From: Dillenia suffruticosa
Lineage: Eukaryota > Streptophyta > Magnoliopsida > Dilleniales > Dilleniaceae
NCBI GenBank assembly: GCA_033439265.1
Contig: JAVTVX010000005.1
Coordinates: forward strand, 5,652,001-5,716,000
Reading direction: 5' to 3'
DNA: 64,000 nucleotides
Position numbers and translations under genes: made by a program. The notes beneath the pieces were generated by a model. That model saw nothing but the letters and a program-made list of their open reading frames with translations, did no database searches and had not been told where the DNA came from. Positions 35,969 through 48,960 of the stretch are shown here, piece by piece (positions within the stretch are counted from its first letter, which is position 1; every line of letters starts with the position of its first letter).

Positions 35969-37456
35969 TTGCATGCTAGGTTCTTTTCTCCTTTTTTACT
36001 TTTTACATACATTGAGGATAATATAGTATTTAGGTGTGGGGAAAATTTTTCATGCCAATGTTACTTTTCTTCTATTTTCTTTAGAATTTCGTACTCTTTT
36101 GATTTTTATTTGAAAATAATTTTTTAATTAATATACATTGTTGATTTGAGTTGAAATATATAAAAGAGACAAGTGTGATTAGTTATTTTTGGATAAAATT
36201 GTTTTAAATGTCTCATTGATCTTGATGATTAAATCAAATGAAGATATGATAGATTTGATACAAAATTAAATACTTATGTGAGCTTTTGAGCTTTAAGAGC
36301 ATACCATCATCTTTGCTCTAAATTTTCTTTGATGAGTGTTTATCAATCATAGTATGCTTATTCTAGAATTTGCTTTGCTATACTTTTTGAGACCACATCC
36401 ATGTGTTCATGCATTAATATGATGGGGACATTTAGGTTTACCTTTTTTAGCTCTCGAAAAAAAAACCTTCCCATGCATAATATTCTCCCTAGTGAAACCA
36501 TTTGATCTTATACCCATTTTATTTGCTTTAACCTCATTAATTAACACATAATCTTCTTTTTACGCTTAACCTTTTTGTTTTGTCCTTATATCAAAGAAAT
36601 ATGTGATTAGAGTATGATTGAGTGGTTATTTGTAAAAAGAAATGTGGTAATTTTATTTACGGAATTATTTTTAGGAATTCGATCATACGATTAGGGTGAT
36701 TTGTGTATAATCCATATTTTCATTCGTCCTCAAGTCTGTTGTTTTCAAAAGGAAAAAAAAGAATGAAAAAAAGAAAATAAAGAAAAAAAAGAGAGAGAGA
36801 ATGATAGAAAAGAAAAAAAAAAGGAAGAAAAAAATTCACAAAAGTTGAAATTGGGGAATTTGGAAGAATTTTCAAAAGTTTTGATTGAAAAATGAGATGG
36901 TCTTGTTGGGGGTATTTTTCTTTTGGTTTGATTGTATTTCATGATATGAGATATGTTTGATAGGAGAAATGGTCTTGTGTTTCTTGACATACTTCTTTTG
37001 ATATATTCATGACACATCACATTTATTTTCTTATCTTACTTTTACCCAAACCACGTTATAACTCTTGTAAAGACCCCTGGATTTTTATTTTGAATTCATA
37101 TAAGTGGTAGTGGAGATTTGATAAATAAGAAAACTTATGGTAATAACATACTATATTTTAATTTTGAGAGTTATTGATAAATTTTCTTAAACACTTTGAG
37201 TGTATAGAGTGAATTTCTTGTGAAGGTATTGAATCTCGATACATTGAATTTTGATGAGATTATTGAGTTGATAGGATGTTTATATTTTCTTTTAAGATTA
37301 TGATACTATGGTCACTTATTTTTTGGATTGTTGATTTGACTTGAAATTTTTTATGTGTGCAAATTGAAGATGGGGAAAGAGTGAAAAAGAGAATGGTTAT
37401 GTATCGTTAATCTAGTGAATGCTTAAGGACAAACATTAATTTGGTGTGGAGGAATT
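34885..37456 (+). other. Gypsy 3' internal non-coding region
   Basis: It contains the post-integrase type sequence GTTGGGAGGCAACCCAA (35018-35034) and a two-copy repeat with AAGGC(G/A)TGATCACGCG (35226 and 35292). There is a 29-nt T run (35938-35966), a low-complexity GA-rich block (36750-36830), and a polypurine-like TGGTGTGGAGGAATT next to the 3' LTR. Short open frames here are not supported. Confidence 0.7.
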
Positions 37457-38755
37457 TGATAATGTGCAAAATTGTTAATTTTAATATTGATATTATGATT
37501 TGATTTTGGATTGATTAGTGTTTTAATAGATGGTTTTATAACTTTTTATTTTTAGGGAATCAAAATTGGAGATTAGATCAAAATAGACTTAAGGAGGTAA
37601 TTTTGGAGCTACATGGTTCAAGATATTAAATTTGGGCCTACAAAGGAAAGGAAGAATCCTCTAGAGTGGAAGATTTATTTTAGAAATTTTATTTCAAATA
37701 AAATTGTTTAAATGAGTTAATTGTTTCCTATTTTTTAGGGGAGAATCTTTTTTTTTTTTTTTTTGAGATTTAGGTCACAACAAGAAAACTTCTGATTCAC
37801 CTTGAGAAGCTCATGGCACTATTCATATATATTCACAAGACAAGGGAGGCAGCCGTAAGTTCTTCCCTTTCTTCAAGACCAAATTATTTTTTTTCCTTTT
37901 CTTTTAGTTTTTCATAAAGAACCCACTACCATGAGTGGCTAGTTTTTTTCTTCTGATTCAAGAGAAATTTTTATTCGATTGTCTTCACCGTGAGATTACG
38001 TGTTTCATTTAATTTTTTGTCATTTTAATTCAAATATTTGTCAATTCTTGATTTATTTACAAGAAACATTGGTATTGATTAATCTGACAATTTAATTCAA
38101 TATTAATTTTTTCTATTGCTATCCAGGATTTTAGTGATTCGTAATTGTTATGAATAAATAGTACAATTAACAACTATATTATTTATATTTATGGATCGTT
38201 TACCAATATTCATTCTAGCCTAAGGAATCGATGGAACAAAATTAAATAATTGTGGCTATCCCAATTATTTTTATTTTAGTTTAATTATTTTCACATAACT
38301 TAATACTATCATTTTATTGATATGAAACACTATCGTATTCAGTCGATTAATGATAAATTTTGATTGGATGTTGGGTTTGGTCAATTAATTTAGGAAAACA
38401 CAAAATTTATTATGACTATCCTGATCAATCTAGAGTTAAATGTTTGAACTGTAAAAATAATATTTTTTAACCCATGATTAGTGAAACAATCGAATGTGTG
38501 AACTCTTGGATCAAAATTTGGTAGAATGAATTTCTTTTCTAATTTTTAGTATTTTTGCATTGTCGATCTGTCTTTTAATTTTAGATTATTAATTTTTGAT
38601 TTATAAATTTATTTGATAAACCCTCCATTTTATTTGAAAATAACTAAGAAGTTAAGTTAATTTAGTTCTCGTGAAATTCGATTTGGTACCGCTCTTGCTA
38701 CAAATTTGTTTGTATTGAGGGAATCAGTATTAATTTGATTTGACAAACCCGTCCA
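37457..38755 (+). repeat. Gypsy 3' LTR (1299 bp)
   Basis: It starts TGATAATGTGC and ends CCCGTCCA, followed by the target-site copy ACCAT. Confidence 0.93.
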
Positions 38756-38760
38756 ACCAT

Positions 38761-39176
38761 CCAAGTCCATCACTGTTCAAAACATGCATGCATAAGATCA
38801 GCCGGCTATTTAAATCCAAATACATACACAAAACCAACCCTGCCTTTCCAATCAAATACACATAATATTAAATAAATTTCTATTCAAGAGATCCATATAA
38901 AATACCAATAAAAACAATTCCCAAATAAATTTCAAGAAAAAAATGGAAATTTTCAAAATAAGTTATACAATTACAATTGAAAAATAAAAATTAGAAAAAA
39001 AATACGAAAGTTAAAAAAGTTTCCAAAAGAGTTTTTACAAAAATGTTTCAAAGGGATTCATCTAAAATCCTAAAAAACCAAAAGAAATCAGGACAACTAG
39101 TATCTGCAATAGGGACAACTATCTCCTAAGACAAACGCCGCTAACTACGTTGCTCTGTTGGGTCTCACCATTGGGG
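38761..39176 (-). repeat. Older repeat sequence, left of the solo LTR
   Basis: AT-rich. TTCAAAACATGCATGCATAAG resembles TTCAAAACATGTATGATGCATAAG near 47535. With 42147-43250 it probably formed one older repeat, perhaps a minus-strand LTR, into which the solo LTR inserted. Confidence 0.45.
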
Positions 39177-39181
39177 GAATG

Positions 39182-42141
39182 TGTAACACCAAAAAAAAAA
39201 AAAAAAAAAAAAAACACAGCGGAGTGCTGCGTTTTGAGCCAAAACGCAGCACCCGCTGCATTTGGGAAATTAGGGATTTAAAACCCTAATTTCCACTTCT
39301 CTCTCTCTCTTTCTCTTTCCCTCTCCCCGACTCTTCACCTTCCGCGGCCGCCGCCCTCCTCCGCGACGGTTTCGCGCCCTCCGCCGTGACCTACCGCTAC
39401 CACCACCATCACCATCTTCTTCTTCTTCTTCTCCCCTTCTCTCTCTCCCTCTTTCTCTCTCTCTCCCGCTGCCATCCTCCGCTGAGCACGATCACTGCAC
39501 CACCGCGAGCGCACCAGCGCGCGCGACAGCGCAGAGCACTACGCTCTCTCCCGAGCGCGAGCGCGCACTGCATGAGCGCCAGCGCGCCCTTGTGCGCCTC
39601 TGCATGAGCCCCTGCGAGCCCCAGCGCGCCCCAACACGGTCTCCCCTGCGCCAGCGCGCAATCCAGCGCGACCCTCTGCGCGAGCATAGCGCGCCCCAGC
39701 ACGCCCCAGCACGAGCGCGAGCGCTCCAGCACGCGACCCACTGTGCGAGCGCTCGATCCAGCTCACGAGCGCGCGATCTAACTCGCAAGCGCGAGCCCTA
39801 GCCACTGCGCGCTTGCCCACAGGCCGCTAGCCGCAAGCCCGCAGGCTCGCGGCCTAGTCCAGCCGCAGGCCCATCAGCCATAGGCCCGCCAGCTCGCAGG
39901 CCTGCTAGCCTATAGGCCCATCAGCCATAGGCCAGCCAGCCGCAAGCCCGCTAACCCACCAGCCCACTGGCCCGTTGTAGCCCACGAGCCCGCGACGGCC
40001 CGCGAGCAGGTGACAGCCCACTAACCTCCACGCAGGTAACTAATTGAGAGTTTTGATTCTAATCTAAGTGTTTAGATCTAACAAATAAATCTTGTTTTGA
40101 TAGGAAACACTACAGACTTTGGAGTGACCGAAGAGACATTCGAACGAAACTCTACGCTTCGAGAAAACCCTAGGTGAGGAGATTTCGGCTCTAATTGTTA
40201 AATTGAATGAATCTGAGATGAAAGGTTCTGTATAAGTTTAGAGTGTAAGTAGAAAGCGAATAGAATATAATTTTTGAAATGATTATATGAGATTTTGAAG
40301 GTTAAGTATAGAATGTTACAGAAACTAGATGGTCTGATACGAAAGAAGCATGATATAAAATCACAAAATCATGTCGAGTGAATTCGAATAATTTCTCTTA
40401 GAGTTAAACTTTGAAATATGCATGAAAGTATCTGAGTTGTAAGGATGGAATGAAATGAGTCGTAAAGTGGAGAATATTGTACATTTCATGTCTTTCGGAT
40501 AAACCCTAAAGATACTTGAGAAATTAATATTCAATTTTGATGATCTGATTAGGTTGATCTTTTTTGGAGACTCGAGAAATCAGATTGGATTGGTTTTGAA
40601 AATAGGGAGTGACCACCCTCCCTAGAACTGTGAGTGGGATTTTGACATTCGCTATTGATTGAAAATCATGTTTCAAAAAAATATTTTTTTTAATGACATG
40701 TTTCTGCAAATGTATAATTGTTAGAATTTTCGAATATTTTATGAAACGTTTTGTGATTTTTGGAGTGTCTAAATTTTTGAATTTATTGATATGCATTCAT
40801 GAGTTTTGATAACTAAATATTGTGTCACATTTTCGACATATTGACATGTTTTAATATTTCTACTGCATTGGCACATGGTTTGAAATGAATTTACTTATAT
40901 ATTTGGGCTGTATGCCCGGCCGACGTTATGATATGATGCATGGGGCTATATGACCGGCCGACATGGTGATGGGATGCATGGCGTTACGTGCCCGGCCGAT
41001 ATGATATTGAGATATGCTTCCTATACCATCCGTAGTTACGAATAACATCTGGTAGAGACACCCCTTGTGTCCGGATACGCTTCGGCCGGAGGTATCCGCC
41101 AGATCGTCATATGTATGGGTGTCCCAGGTTGACCCTCATCGGAGAGGACGTTGAGTACGGCTCCGTCTAGCACCAGGCGGGGGCACCATACACGGCCGAC
41201 TAGTTATATGTACATTATTATTATTTACAGGTTAGTTGGAGTAGCCTGTGGTCAAGATTGGGGCAGAGATCCATTATTTAATACTTGCATTTGGAAAAAC
41301 CCTCAATGCGCCATCTTTGGTCGAGGTAGACCATTGCCGGGGTTGTTTGATTAGCCGGCTCTTTATAAATTGATTTCCACATTGGATGCATATGTTATTT
41401 TCAAATGTGTGCCTGATGATATCTGATTTGTTGAAACAGCACGTTATTTTTCCCACACTTGATATTGTGTTTCATGCTTTGACACTCCAAGTTCACCCTC
41501 GATATTGATAGTATGATATCAATTCCCTCATTTACTGAATATCCTCTCATAGATAATCACCCCTCGCTTCCTTTCCCACAGAATTAGTATTGGACCGAGG
41601 AGATAACACTGGGTTTGGGTATGGATATTTTAATCTCTTCCGCTACGATGATTGGTGATATCGTTATGTATTGGAGATTTTAGTTTGACAAATATATTTA
41701 TATAATTTTTTTTTGGGATGACTGTATAAATTATGGACATTTATTCGTGAAACTCTCGTATTGATTATTTCATTGTGTTGAGACATTTGTGAATATTTAA
41801 AAATAACTTAGGAATTTATTTTATATATGCGTAGAATTTAAGTCCGCTCGGTGTGGCGGCTGCTCATACTCTAGTTAGGCATGAAGTAGAGGTCTGTTGC
41901 TATGACTGCTAGAAACTTTATAACCTTGCGTTGTTTTGGATGTTGGTTGTAGTATTTGTTGATTTTGGAGAGGTCGGGATGGCCAATTGTTTATTTTACA
42001 GGATGAATGTGATATACAGGTGAAATTGTACATGGGAAATCTCTGATTTATGGGGAGATTCTACCCGATTTTTTATAAAAATACAGCCGACATCCAGGGA
42101 CAATGGGTAGCTGTTCACGATCCCAGTTCGGGGGCGTGACA
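39182..42141 (+). mobile_element. Solo LTR of a large Gypsy-type (Tekay/Del-like) element, 2960 bp
   Basis: It begins TGTAACACC and ends GGGGGCGTGACA. GAATG flanks it on both sides (39177-39181 and 42142-42146), a perfect 5-bp target-site duplication, and no internal retroelement domain is present. These terminal forms are typical of long plant Gypsy LTRs. Contents in order: poly-A run, hairpin, TATA-like GGATTTAAAACCC (39269-39281), CT-rich leader-like stretch, a GC-rich block of GCGAGCGC/CCAGCGCG repeats (39490-40030), and CCCGGCCGA repeats (40915-41000). Confidence 0.92.
39224..39252 (+). promoter_or_regulatory. Perfect 13-bp hairpin in the solo LTR
   Basis: GTGCTGCGTTTTG, loop AGC, CAAAACGCAGCAC. 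It lies about 17 bp upstream of the TATA-like box. Confidence 0.85.
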
Positions 42142-42146
42142 GAATG

Positions 42147-43482
42147 ACTATAGCTATTAAATAATACATTCAAATACTATTTCACAAATCTCATAAAATA
42201 TTTTGTAAATTAATAAATATGACACATTATTTCAATAAAATATTTTTATCATTCTAAATTCTCTTTTGAAACATTACATAATCACAAATTAATTTATAAA
42301 TCAATTTTAAAAATGTTTACAAAATCGAGTAAAATATTTTCTCATTTAAAATCATAATCATGCATTCACTCACATTTTGGGAGCGTAATTACTCCAAATC
42401 CAAGTCCAAATCAAGTATTTTCTCTTCCTTAGATTCTAATTGCCTTAAACCTAAAATAATATGTACACATTTATCATTTAATCACAAACTAATATTAGAA
42501 AAAAATCAATATTTTCTTTATAACTCAAATTCCAATTTTTCCAAATTTACCAATTTATTATCTAATTTCATTAAACTATATCACCAATTTAGGAAAATAA
42601 TTTTTCTTTTAAAATTTTTTCAAATTTTAACGTTATATATACTCTATGGCTAAACTCCTAAATTTTATTTTTTTCAATCTCAACATAAAGTTTATATACT
42701 AGTAAAATATATTCAAATTTAAGATAAAAGAAGAAAATTTATCTTACTTGAGCCATCAATTTTGTCTCTTGATCACATCACCTTCAAACCCTAGATTTTT
42801 CTCTCTATAAAATCCCAAATATTAGTATAAATATAAAATTTATACAAAAATAATTAAAAACAAGTCTAGGAAAAAATATTATCACTATTAAAACCACTGA
42901 TTTTATCCCTTTTTGAACCATTTTAAATACTAGGTTTCTCTCTCTCTAAAAAAATTTGAATTTTTCTCTAAATTCAACATTGGGTTTGTTGAAGGGATTA
43001 GAGTTCAAATATATGGGTGTCTGAGGATGTTTGATTAAATTGGGGGAAGAGGGGAGAGGGAGAGAGAGAGCCGAGAGGGGTGGAGTGTGAGGGAGGTGAG
43101 TGTTCGCGAGATGAGAGAGTTTAGGGAAGAGAGAGATAGACAGTATGGAAAAAAATAAATGGGGGTGGGGGATTATGACTTTTGACTTTTCTTCCCTCCC
43201 TCTCTTTTTTTTTTTTTTCTTTTTTGTCTTTTTCGTCATTACATGTATGGTAAGAAGAATTTAGCAAGTACTGGTTCAAGAGTAAATCTGTATTTAAATC
43301 ATAATTAGTAGGAAAAAACTTGATTCATATTTTAAAATATACGAAAAAATCTCATTCTTTTATAATACTTCCTGAATATTGAGTTGGTTGATAATAAAAC
43401 TTGATATGCCTCCAACCTTATCCCATGTGCTAACAGTACATGCTAATAACCTCTTTGTGAATCATGACATGCCATTTTTAAG
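42147..43482 (-). repeat. Older repeat sequence right of the solo LTR, running into the gene B intron
   Basis: AT-rich. Words such as CATGCATTCACTCACATTTTGG, GATTCTAATTGCCTTAAACC and ACCCTAGATTTTTCTCTCTA match the 47660-48600 region (CATGCAACCATTCACCTTTTGG and others). A CT/GA-rich leader-like part lies at 42930-43210. No protein domain is seen. The 97-codon frames on either strand are not supported. Confidence 0.45.
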
Positions 43483-45390
43483 ACATCGCCCTGGGGTTGC
43501 TTCAACAATTTCCCAATTTGGCTGTTGGAATAGGTTCTTCTGCACCTGATCCGGTTCATTTATTGGCTCTCCAGACTACTTCTTTCCTAAGTGGGGATCA
43601 TTTGACATTCTGGGAAAGGTGGATCTACCATTGTGAGTACAGCCCTACCCCCTCCTCTCTCTCTCTCTCTCTCTCTAAAATGAGTAATACTTAGTCTTTG
43701 GTGAAAATGATTGTCAGATAATGATATTCATTAACAAATCAAAAATTGATTTTCACATGACCTAAAACAACTAGATTGTAATAACCAAACAAAATGATTG
43801 TAGAGAATAAATATTGCAAGAGATTTGGTGATTCCTTAGTATTAAGAAAATCATTGTTATGATGGCTATGAAGAACAATGTTCTCTTCAAAAACAATTCT
43901 CTTTACAGGTAAAATGCAAATTCTAGCGATCACAATTCAATCACAAGGGAATCTAACAAATAAGAAGAGACAATTGAGCAGTGTTTTCTGTTCCTCCTTC
44001 CGAGCAATCATATTAATACATCTCATTTTTCATGGAAGATATACATGTGCCCATTGAACCGGCTTGTGCTTCTAGAGAAATTCGTATCAACATCCAGTAC
44101 CCGAAAGGAGTCAAAGTAATTGGGCAAACACTGTTATCCAATGTAAGCTCCGTCCCTCCCTCTTTCTCTCTCTCTCACTCTCTATGGGTGAAGTTTTTTA
44201 GGTGGTCTTTGCTTTTGCAGCAATTGACAAAGTTTTGTTCAAGAGTATCAGACGCATAAAAGAGTGAAAGACCAAACATTCTCAACCCTAAAACTATTAG
44301 ACATACGATACAAAGAAATATCACAATTAAATCAACGGGAGTTACTGAAGAGTGGAATGTCAGAAGCACTTTTCCTTGCTATTGAGAACGGGACTACTCG
44401 CAGCAGTTGAAAATTATCCTCATTTATTGTCCACCTATGATAAGCATGGTCGGCATGCCTTTCAAGTAGCAGTACTCCAACGCCAAGAGGAGATCTTTAA
44501 TCTCCTATATTGCTTGGGCCTAAGGAAATACGTATTCGCAAGTTGGCGGGATAAGTATGGTAACTACATGGTACGTCTTGCATTGAGGCTGACACCTTCT
44601 AGGCTTCGAAGAAGTTCTGGTGCAGCTTTGCAATTCCAAAGTGAGTTGCAATGGTTTAAGTTAATATATATATATATATATAATATATATATATTGTTCT
44701 GTTCTTGAGACTTATACAGGAATACCATCTTTAAATTTTGTAAAACAATATATCTCTCCCGGATCATTGGCAGGAGGTGGAAAGGATCACTAAACCCAAC
44801 ATAAAAGAATATAAAACTACAAATTCAAAGACACCCCGTGAGATTTTTGATTTGGAGCATGAGAAACTGATGGAACAGGGTGAGAAATGGATGAAAGACA
44901 TGGCTTCATCAAGCATGATTGGGGCGACTCTCATTGCAACGGTCATGTTCGCAGCAGCATTTATAGGACCAGGTGGTTTTGATCAAAATTTAGGATTTCC
45001 CGTTTTCCTAGGAGACTCCTCATGCATGGTTTCACCATTCATGCTGTTCATCATATCTGATAGCTATTGTTCTTCGCCTCTGCAACAACAGCAATAATTT
45101 ATCTTATAATACTCACATCTCGCTACTCCGAAGAAGATTTTATGGAGTCCTTGCACAGAAAACTAATTATTAGGCCGATGGCGCTTTTCATATCCATTGC
45201 AACCATGATGATAGCATTCGGCGCAAGCCTATATATGGTTCTCTACAATCGAATAAAATGGGTTATGCACCCAATTGTTCTTCTGTGTATCATTCCTGTC
45301 ATTTTTTTTTGTATCTATCAGATTCCTCTACAGGTGGAAATATTTTACCAAACATATGGACTCATCTTTAATCCAAAAGGGATTCCCTGA
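43483..45390 (+). pseudogene. Gene B, 3' part: ankyrin linker and PGG exons, broken
   Basis: Exons 43483-43632 (150 nt, phase 1, IALGLLQQFPNLAVG...FWERWIY), 44039-44142, 44202-44660 and 44774-45390 match genes A and C. Lesions: a TGA at the site of a CGA in gene A (KERKT context), a 1-bp loss (CTCAACCC versus CTCAAACCC), an 11-bp loss near 44396, loss of the donor at 44661 (AAGGTAATA to AAGTTAATA), and a 1-bp loss near 45062 that splits the last transmembrane exon. The PGG motif has become GPGG. Same gene as 30174-31386, separated by nested transposons. Confidence 0.88.
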
Positions 45391-46175
45391 TAGTAAAATA
45401 AAATTTTCCCCTTTTTTTTTCTTACTTTTGATCTATACACGCAGAAGTATCTTGTAATTGTTTAAATTTGTAAGCTTTTGCTCATGGAATTTTCTATTGA
45501 GGAAAGATTTATAAGAATTAAAATATACGCATTTTTCTTATATGTTGAACTAACATTAACAATAAAAATAAAAAAAAAACATCTTTAACGATTTAACAAA
45601 TAACTTAGTGATGATATCAGATATCTTTTATATCGTGATAGATTATAAAATTTTGTATTTCTTTAAAATGATTCACCGATGAAAATATTAAAATCTTGGT
45701 GTATCTTATTTAATAGTTCTAGTAGTCCTAGACAACTAAAAAAACAAAAGAAAATATCAAAAGAATTAATAATAGCAAAAAAATGTAATATTTATATATG
45801 AAACAAAATAAATAATTAGTTTTGACTAGTTTTTATAATAATAAATTTAAATTTTCAAATGATTTTGATACTAAATTAAAATAAAAAATAATATATATGA
45901 ATTATACATTAAAGATTAACTATTGAGTCAATCCTTTTCGAAATAATAACAGCAAGATGAGGGGAAAAAAGGATTAGGGTTGAACGTCTGCCTGGTATAG
46001 ACAAAACGACAGGAGCGTATTTTAACTGGGGTTGAGGAGCAAAACCCAGCCCAACCCCTCGGAGTTTGCACCCAACCATATTTAAAGACCAAATGACTTG
46101 GGTCAAAAGAAAAAAAAAAAGGGTGAAGAGATCAAGCCTCAACAAGACAAACTTTAGGTTATTACAAGACCAAAA

Positions 46176-46206
<31 letters not shown>

Positions 46207-46310
46207 CAGGAACTGGGAAATGATGGAGCAGGAGCATCTCCACGTGGTGACGACGAATTATTAGAAGGCTCTGGATCCCTTGAATATTGTAATAATAAAA
46301 TTTTATATTC
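45391..46310. repeat. 3'-flank module copy 3 (downstream of gene B)
   Basis: Collinear with the flank of gene A: TTGTTTAAATTTGTAAGCTTTTG, AAAGAATTAATAATAGCAA, TATTGAGTCAATCC and GGAGTTTGCACCCAACCATATTTAAAGACC (46055-46090). Poly-A runs at 46106-46205 generate Lys-rich or Phe-rich open frames that are not genes. Confidence 0.75.
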
Positions 46311-48960
46311 CTTTTGCCGCGTGTTCGGCAAACTCATCGAAAAGCAAGATAACAAAGAGGGTGAAAAAGGGGACAAAAGAAAATCACTTTTTACGACAAA
46401 ACATGTGATAAAAAAAAAAGAAAAATGAAAGTGAAATAACAAATTACGAGAAAGAGAGAAAATAAATTAAAAAATATATAAATTTATTATTTTATTATTT
46501 TTGTTTTTATTAGATTTTTGAAATTCAAGATATAAAAATAAATTTAGCATTTATAATTTTGAAATGAATTTTTTCCCTCCAAAATCCACCAATTTAGTGG
46601 GATTGAAAAATTGGATTTGAAAATTTCATGAAACCCTTTGAAACCTTTTTCTCCGATTAATTATTTTACCAAACATAAGTAGATTTTCTAAAAACCCTCC
46701 CTCTCCCATCAAAATCCTCCGTCCAAACAAATCATTAATTTCACACCTCAATCCTCGAATTTGAGTACACGACAACCATCGTGTAATCTAGAAATACGTG
46801 TAGTCAACAGCCCGCACCTCAAGATCCCACTAGGTTATAATGATACCATTTTCCAAGTTAAGAGAATCCAATACATAAAAATATTTAATCTCACAACATG
46901 TGATGAGCAAATAAATATTTATCATTTCAAAGTATAAGTTTTCATTTTAGAAAAACATATATATATAATGTACTACATGAAGAGTTTCAAAATATGACTT
47001 CCAAAAACATAAATTTCAATTTTCAAAACAGCTACAAAGTTTGCCTTCATTTGGATTCGCTAATACTTCAAATCAAAAGAACACTAGTAGCCGAAGAAAT
47101 CCAACAAAATATATTTCTACGAATCTGACACTAGACGATTATAAGTTTCAACTAGGCATCCTCTATTAAAATAGAAGTAGGAGTTAATACATATTATATC
47201 CGGTTAGTCTTATGCATATTGTACATAAATAAGATTTGTTTGGTGGATATATCAAGCATATATATTGCAAATCATTGGGTCATTCTCAAAATCATTCAGT
47301 AATAAATAAAATTTTCAACTATCATAATACAATCTCATATGTATCCAATCATTTTACATTTTCAAACATAGATGACCAAAATCATTGTTTCCAACAAATG
47401 TCTGTCACGACTTAGGATAGAACTATCAAGAATTTTAGTAATTTCAGTTCACAAATATCTCATTTTTTAGCATTGGCTATAGTGTCATGACAATGTATTC
47501 AATATCAACGTGACACATTTATTCATTCAAAACATGTATGATGCATAAGAGTTTAAAAATTCAATATTTTGGATATTCCACACACTACAACATATAAAAT
47601 TAAGTTTCAAAAATTATTTAGAAAATTTAATAAAAATATTTTTCTTATTTAAGTGTAAACATGCAACCATTCACCTTTTGGAATAGTAAACACTCACAAT
47701 CTATAATTCAATCAAATGTAAATTCCTCCTTGGATTCCAAACATTTTAACCTAAAATATCGAATACCAATTGCTTATCAAATTATAAACCAAACCTAGGG
47801 CAAATCGGTTTCTCTCCAATATCTCACAATCAGAAAAACTACTATATTTTGACCCACAAGGCATGAATTGTGATGATTCCATTTGTTACTTTAAAATTAG
47901 AAATAAAACTATGACTTTTATATTTACAATCCAATTCCATTTTAACCACACAAAAAATTTAAATTCATAATGTGATCATCCTAACTATATAATTGCAATT
48001 TGCATAATCATAAAAAAATGGTCATAACTTTCACTCCACATAATCAAATTATGTGGTTTAAGTTTCAAATTAAAGATAAAATATGGATTTATAATTTTCA
48101 TGCTTAGACTTGAGCCTAAATCTATCTTGAAAACAACTCAAATCCATAACAAATTTCATGTCCATAATAGGACAGAAAACAGAGCATTCCGCAAAATATA
48201 TTCTCTTTGAAAAATTTACCAAAAATATGATTCTCATCAAAATGTCTACTGCAATACATTAATTTAAAACATTAGAAGTTTAGTTTCAATATGAATAAAC
48301 CTTACTCCGTTTACTATTATGCAGAGAAAGTTATGAATGAAAAAGAACAATAAACTCAAAATGTCCAACACAAAACATTCATGGTTTTCATTTCATTCTC
48401 ATCCTAAAATTCAAATACTAGTTTAAATAACACAAATTTAAGTTGAAAAAGATAATTTATCTCAAATAGAGTTATCAATTTCGTTCTCAAAATCAAATTA
48501 CAACAAACCCTAATTCTTTTCTCTCTTGATTTGAGATACAAGTTTCATTTAAGACCTAATTTCTCAAACCCCTAGATATTTTTCTCTGTAAAATTTCTTA
48601 AATTTTCCACTAGAGTTTTATTCTAGAATTGATATTTGGGTGTTTGGAAGTTTTAACAATTGATTTTAGGTGTGATTTGGATGAGTTTCAGAGAGAGGGA
48701 TTGTAGAGAGAGAGAGAAAGAAGAGAAGCGAATGTCTAGAAGATGAGATGAAGTGTTTGGGTCTCATGAGTACTAGAGTTCTATTTTCTCTTTTATCCTT
48801 AAATCTATTTTTAATATTTGCCTAGTGGTCCTCGCACACCTTTAAATTGCATAAAGTGTTTACTATGTCTCTTTTGGATTATTTGTAAACTCAACCCTAT
48901 AGATTTAAGTATCTAAAAATATTGTTTTATTGAGAAATGGTGTTTGGTGACGAGCAAACA
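46311..48960 (-). repeat. Degenerate AT-rich repeat related to 42147-43250
   Basis: Similarity is clearest at 47530-47760 and 48510-48600, with a GA-rich part at 48690-48750 as in the other copy. It may be a decayed minus-strand LTR. No boundary, target-site duplication or protein domain could be established. Confidence 0.4.

Larger units (their letters stand above)
31542..38755 (+). mobile_element. Ty3/Gypsy-type element with gag and protease only (Athila/Tat-like, non-autonomous)
   Basis: LTRs at 31542-32816 and 37457-38755 are flanked by ACCAT on both sides (31537-31541 and 38756-38760). The primer-binding site after the 5' LTR reads TGGTGCCATTGTCGAAG, a decayed form of the plant TGGCGCCGTTGCCGGGG type. 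Gag and an aspartic protease are present. Reverse transcriptase, RNase H and integrase are absent: about 80 bp after protease the sequence GTTGGGAGGCAACCCAA appears, normally found after integrase in this group. It sits inside an intron of gene B. Confidence 0.92.

Noticed and set aside
39386-39820. Overlapping Arg/Ala-rich open frames on both strands
   Set aside because: They fall in the CpG-rich block of the solo LTR and are composition artefacts.
46066-46428. 120-codon Lys-rich frame and its antisense Phe-rich frame
   Set aside because: Built on poly-A runs within a 3'-flank module.
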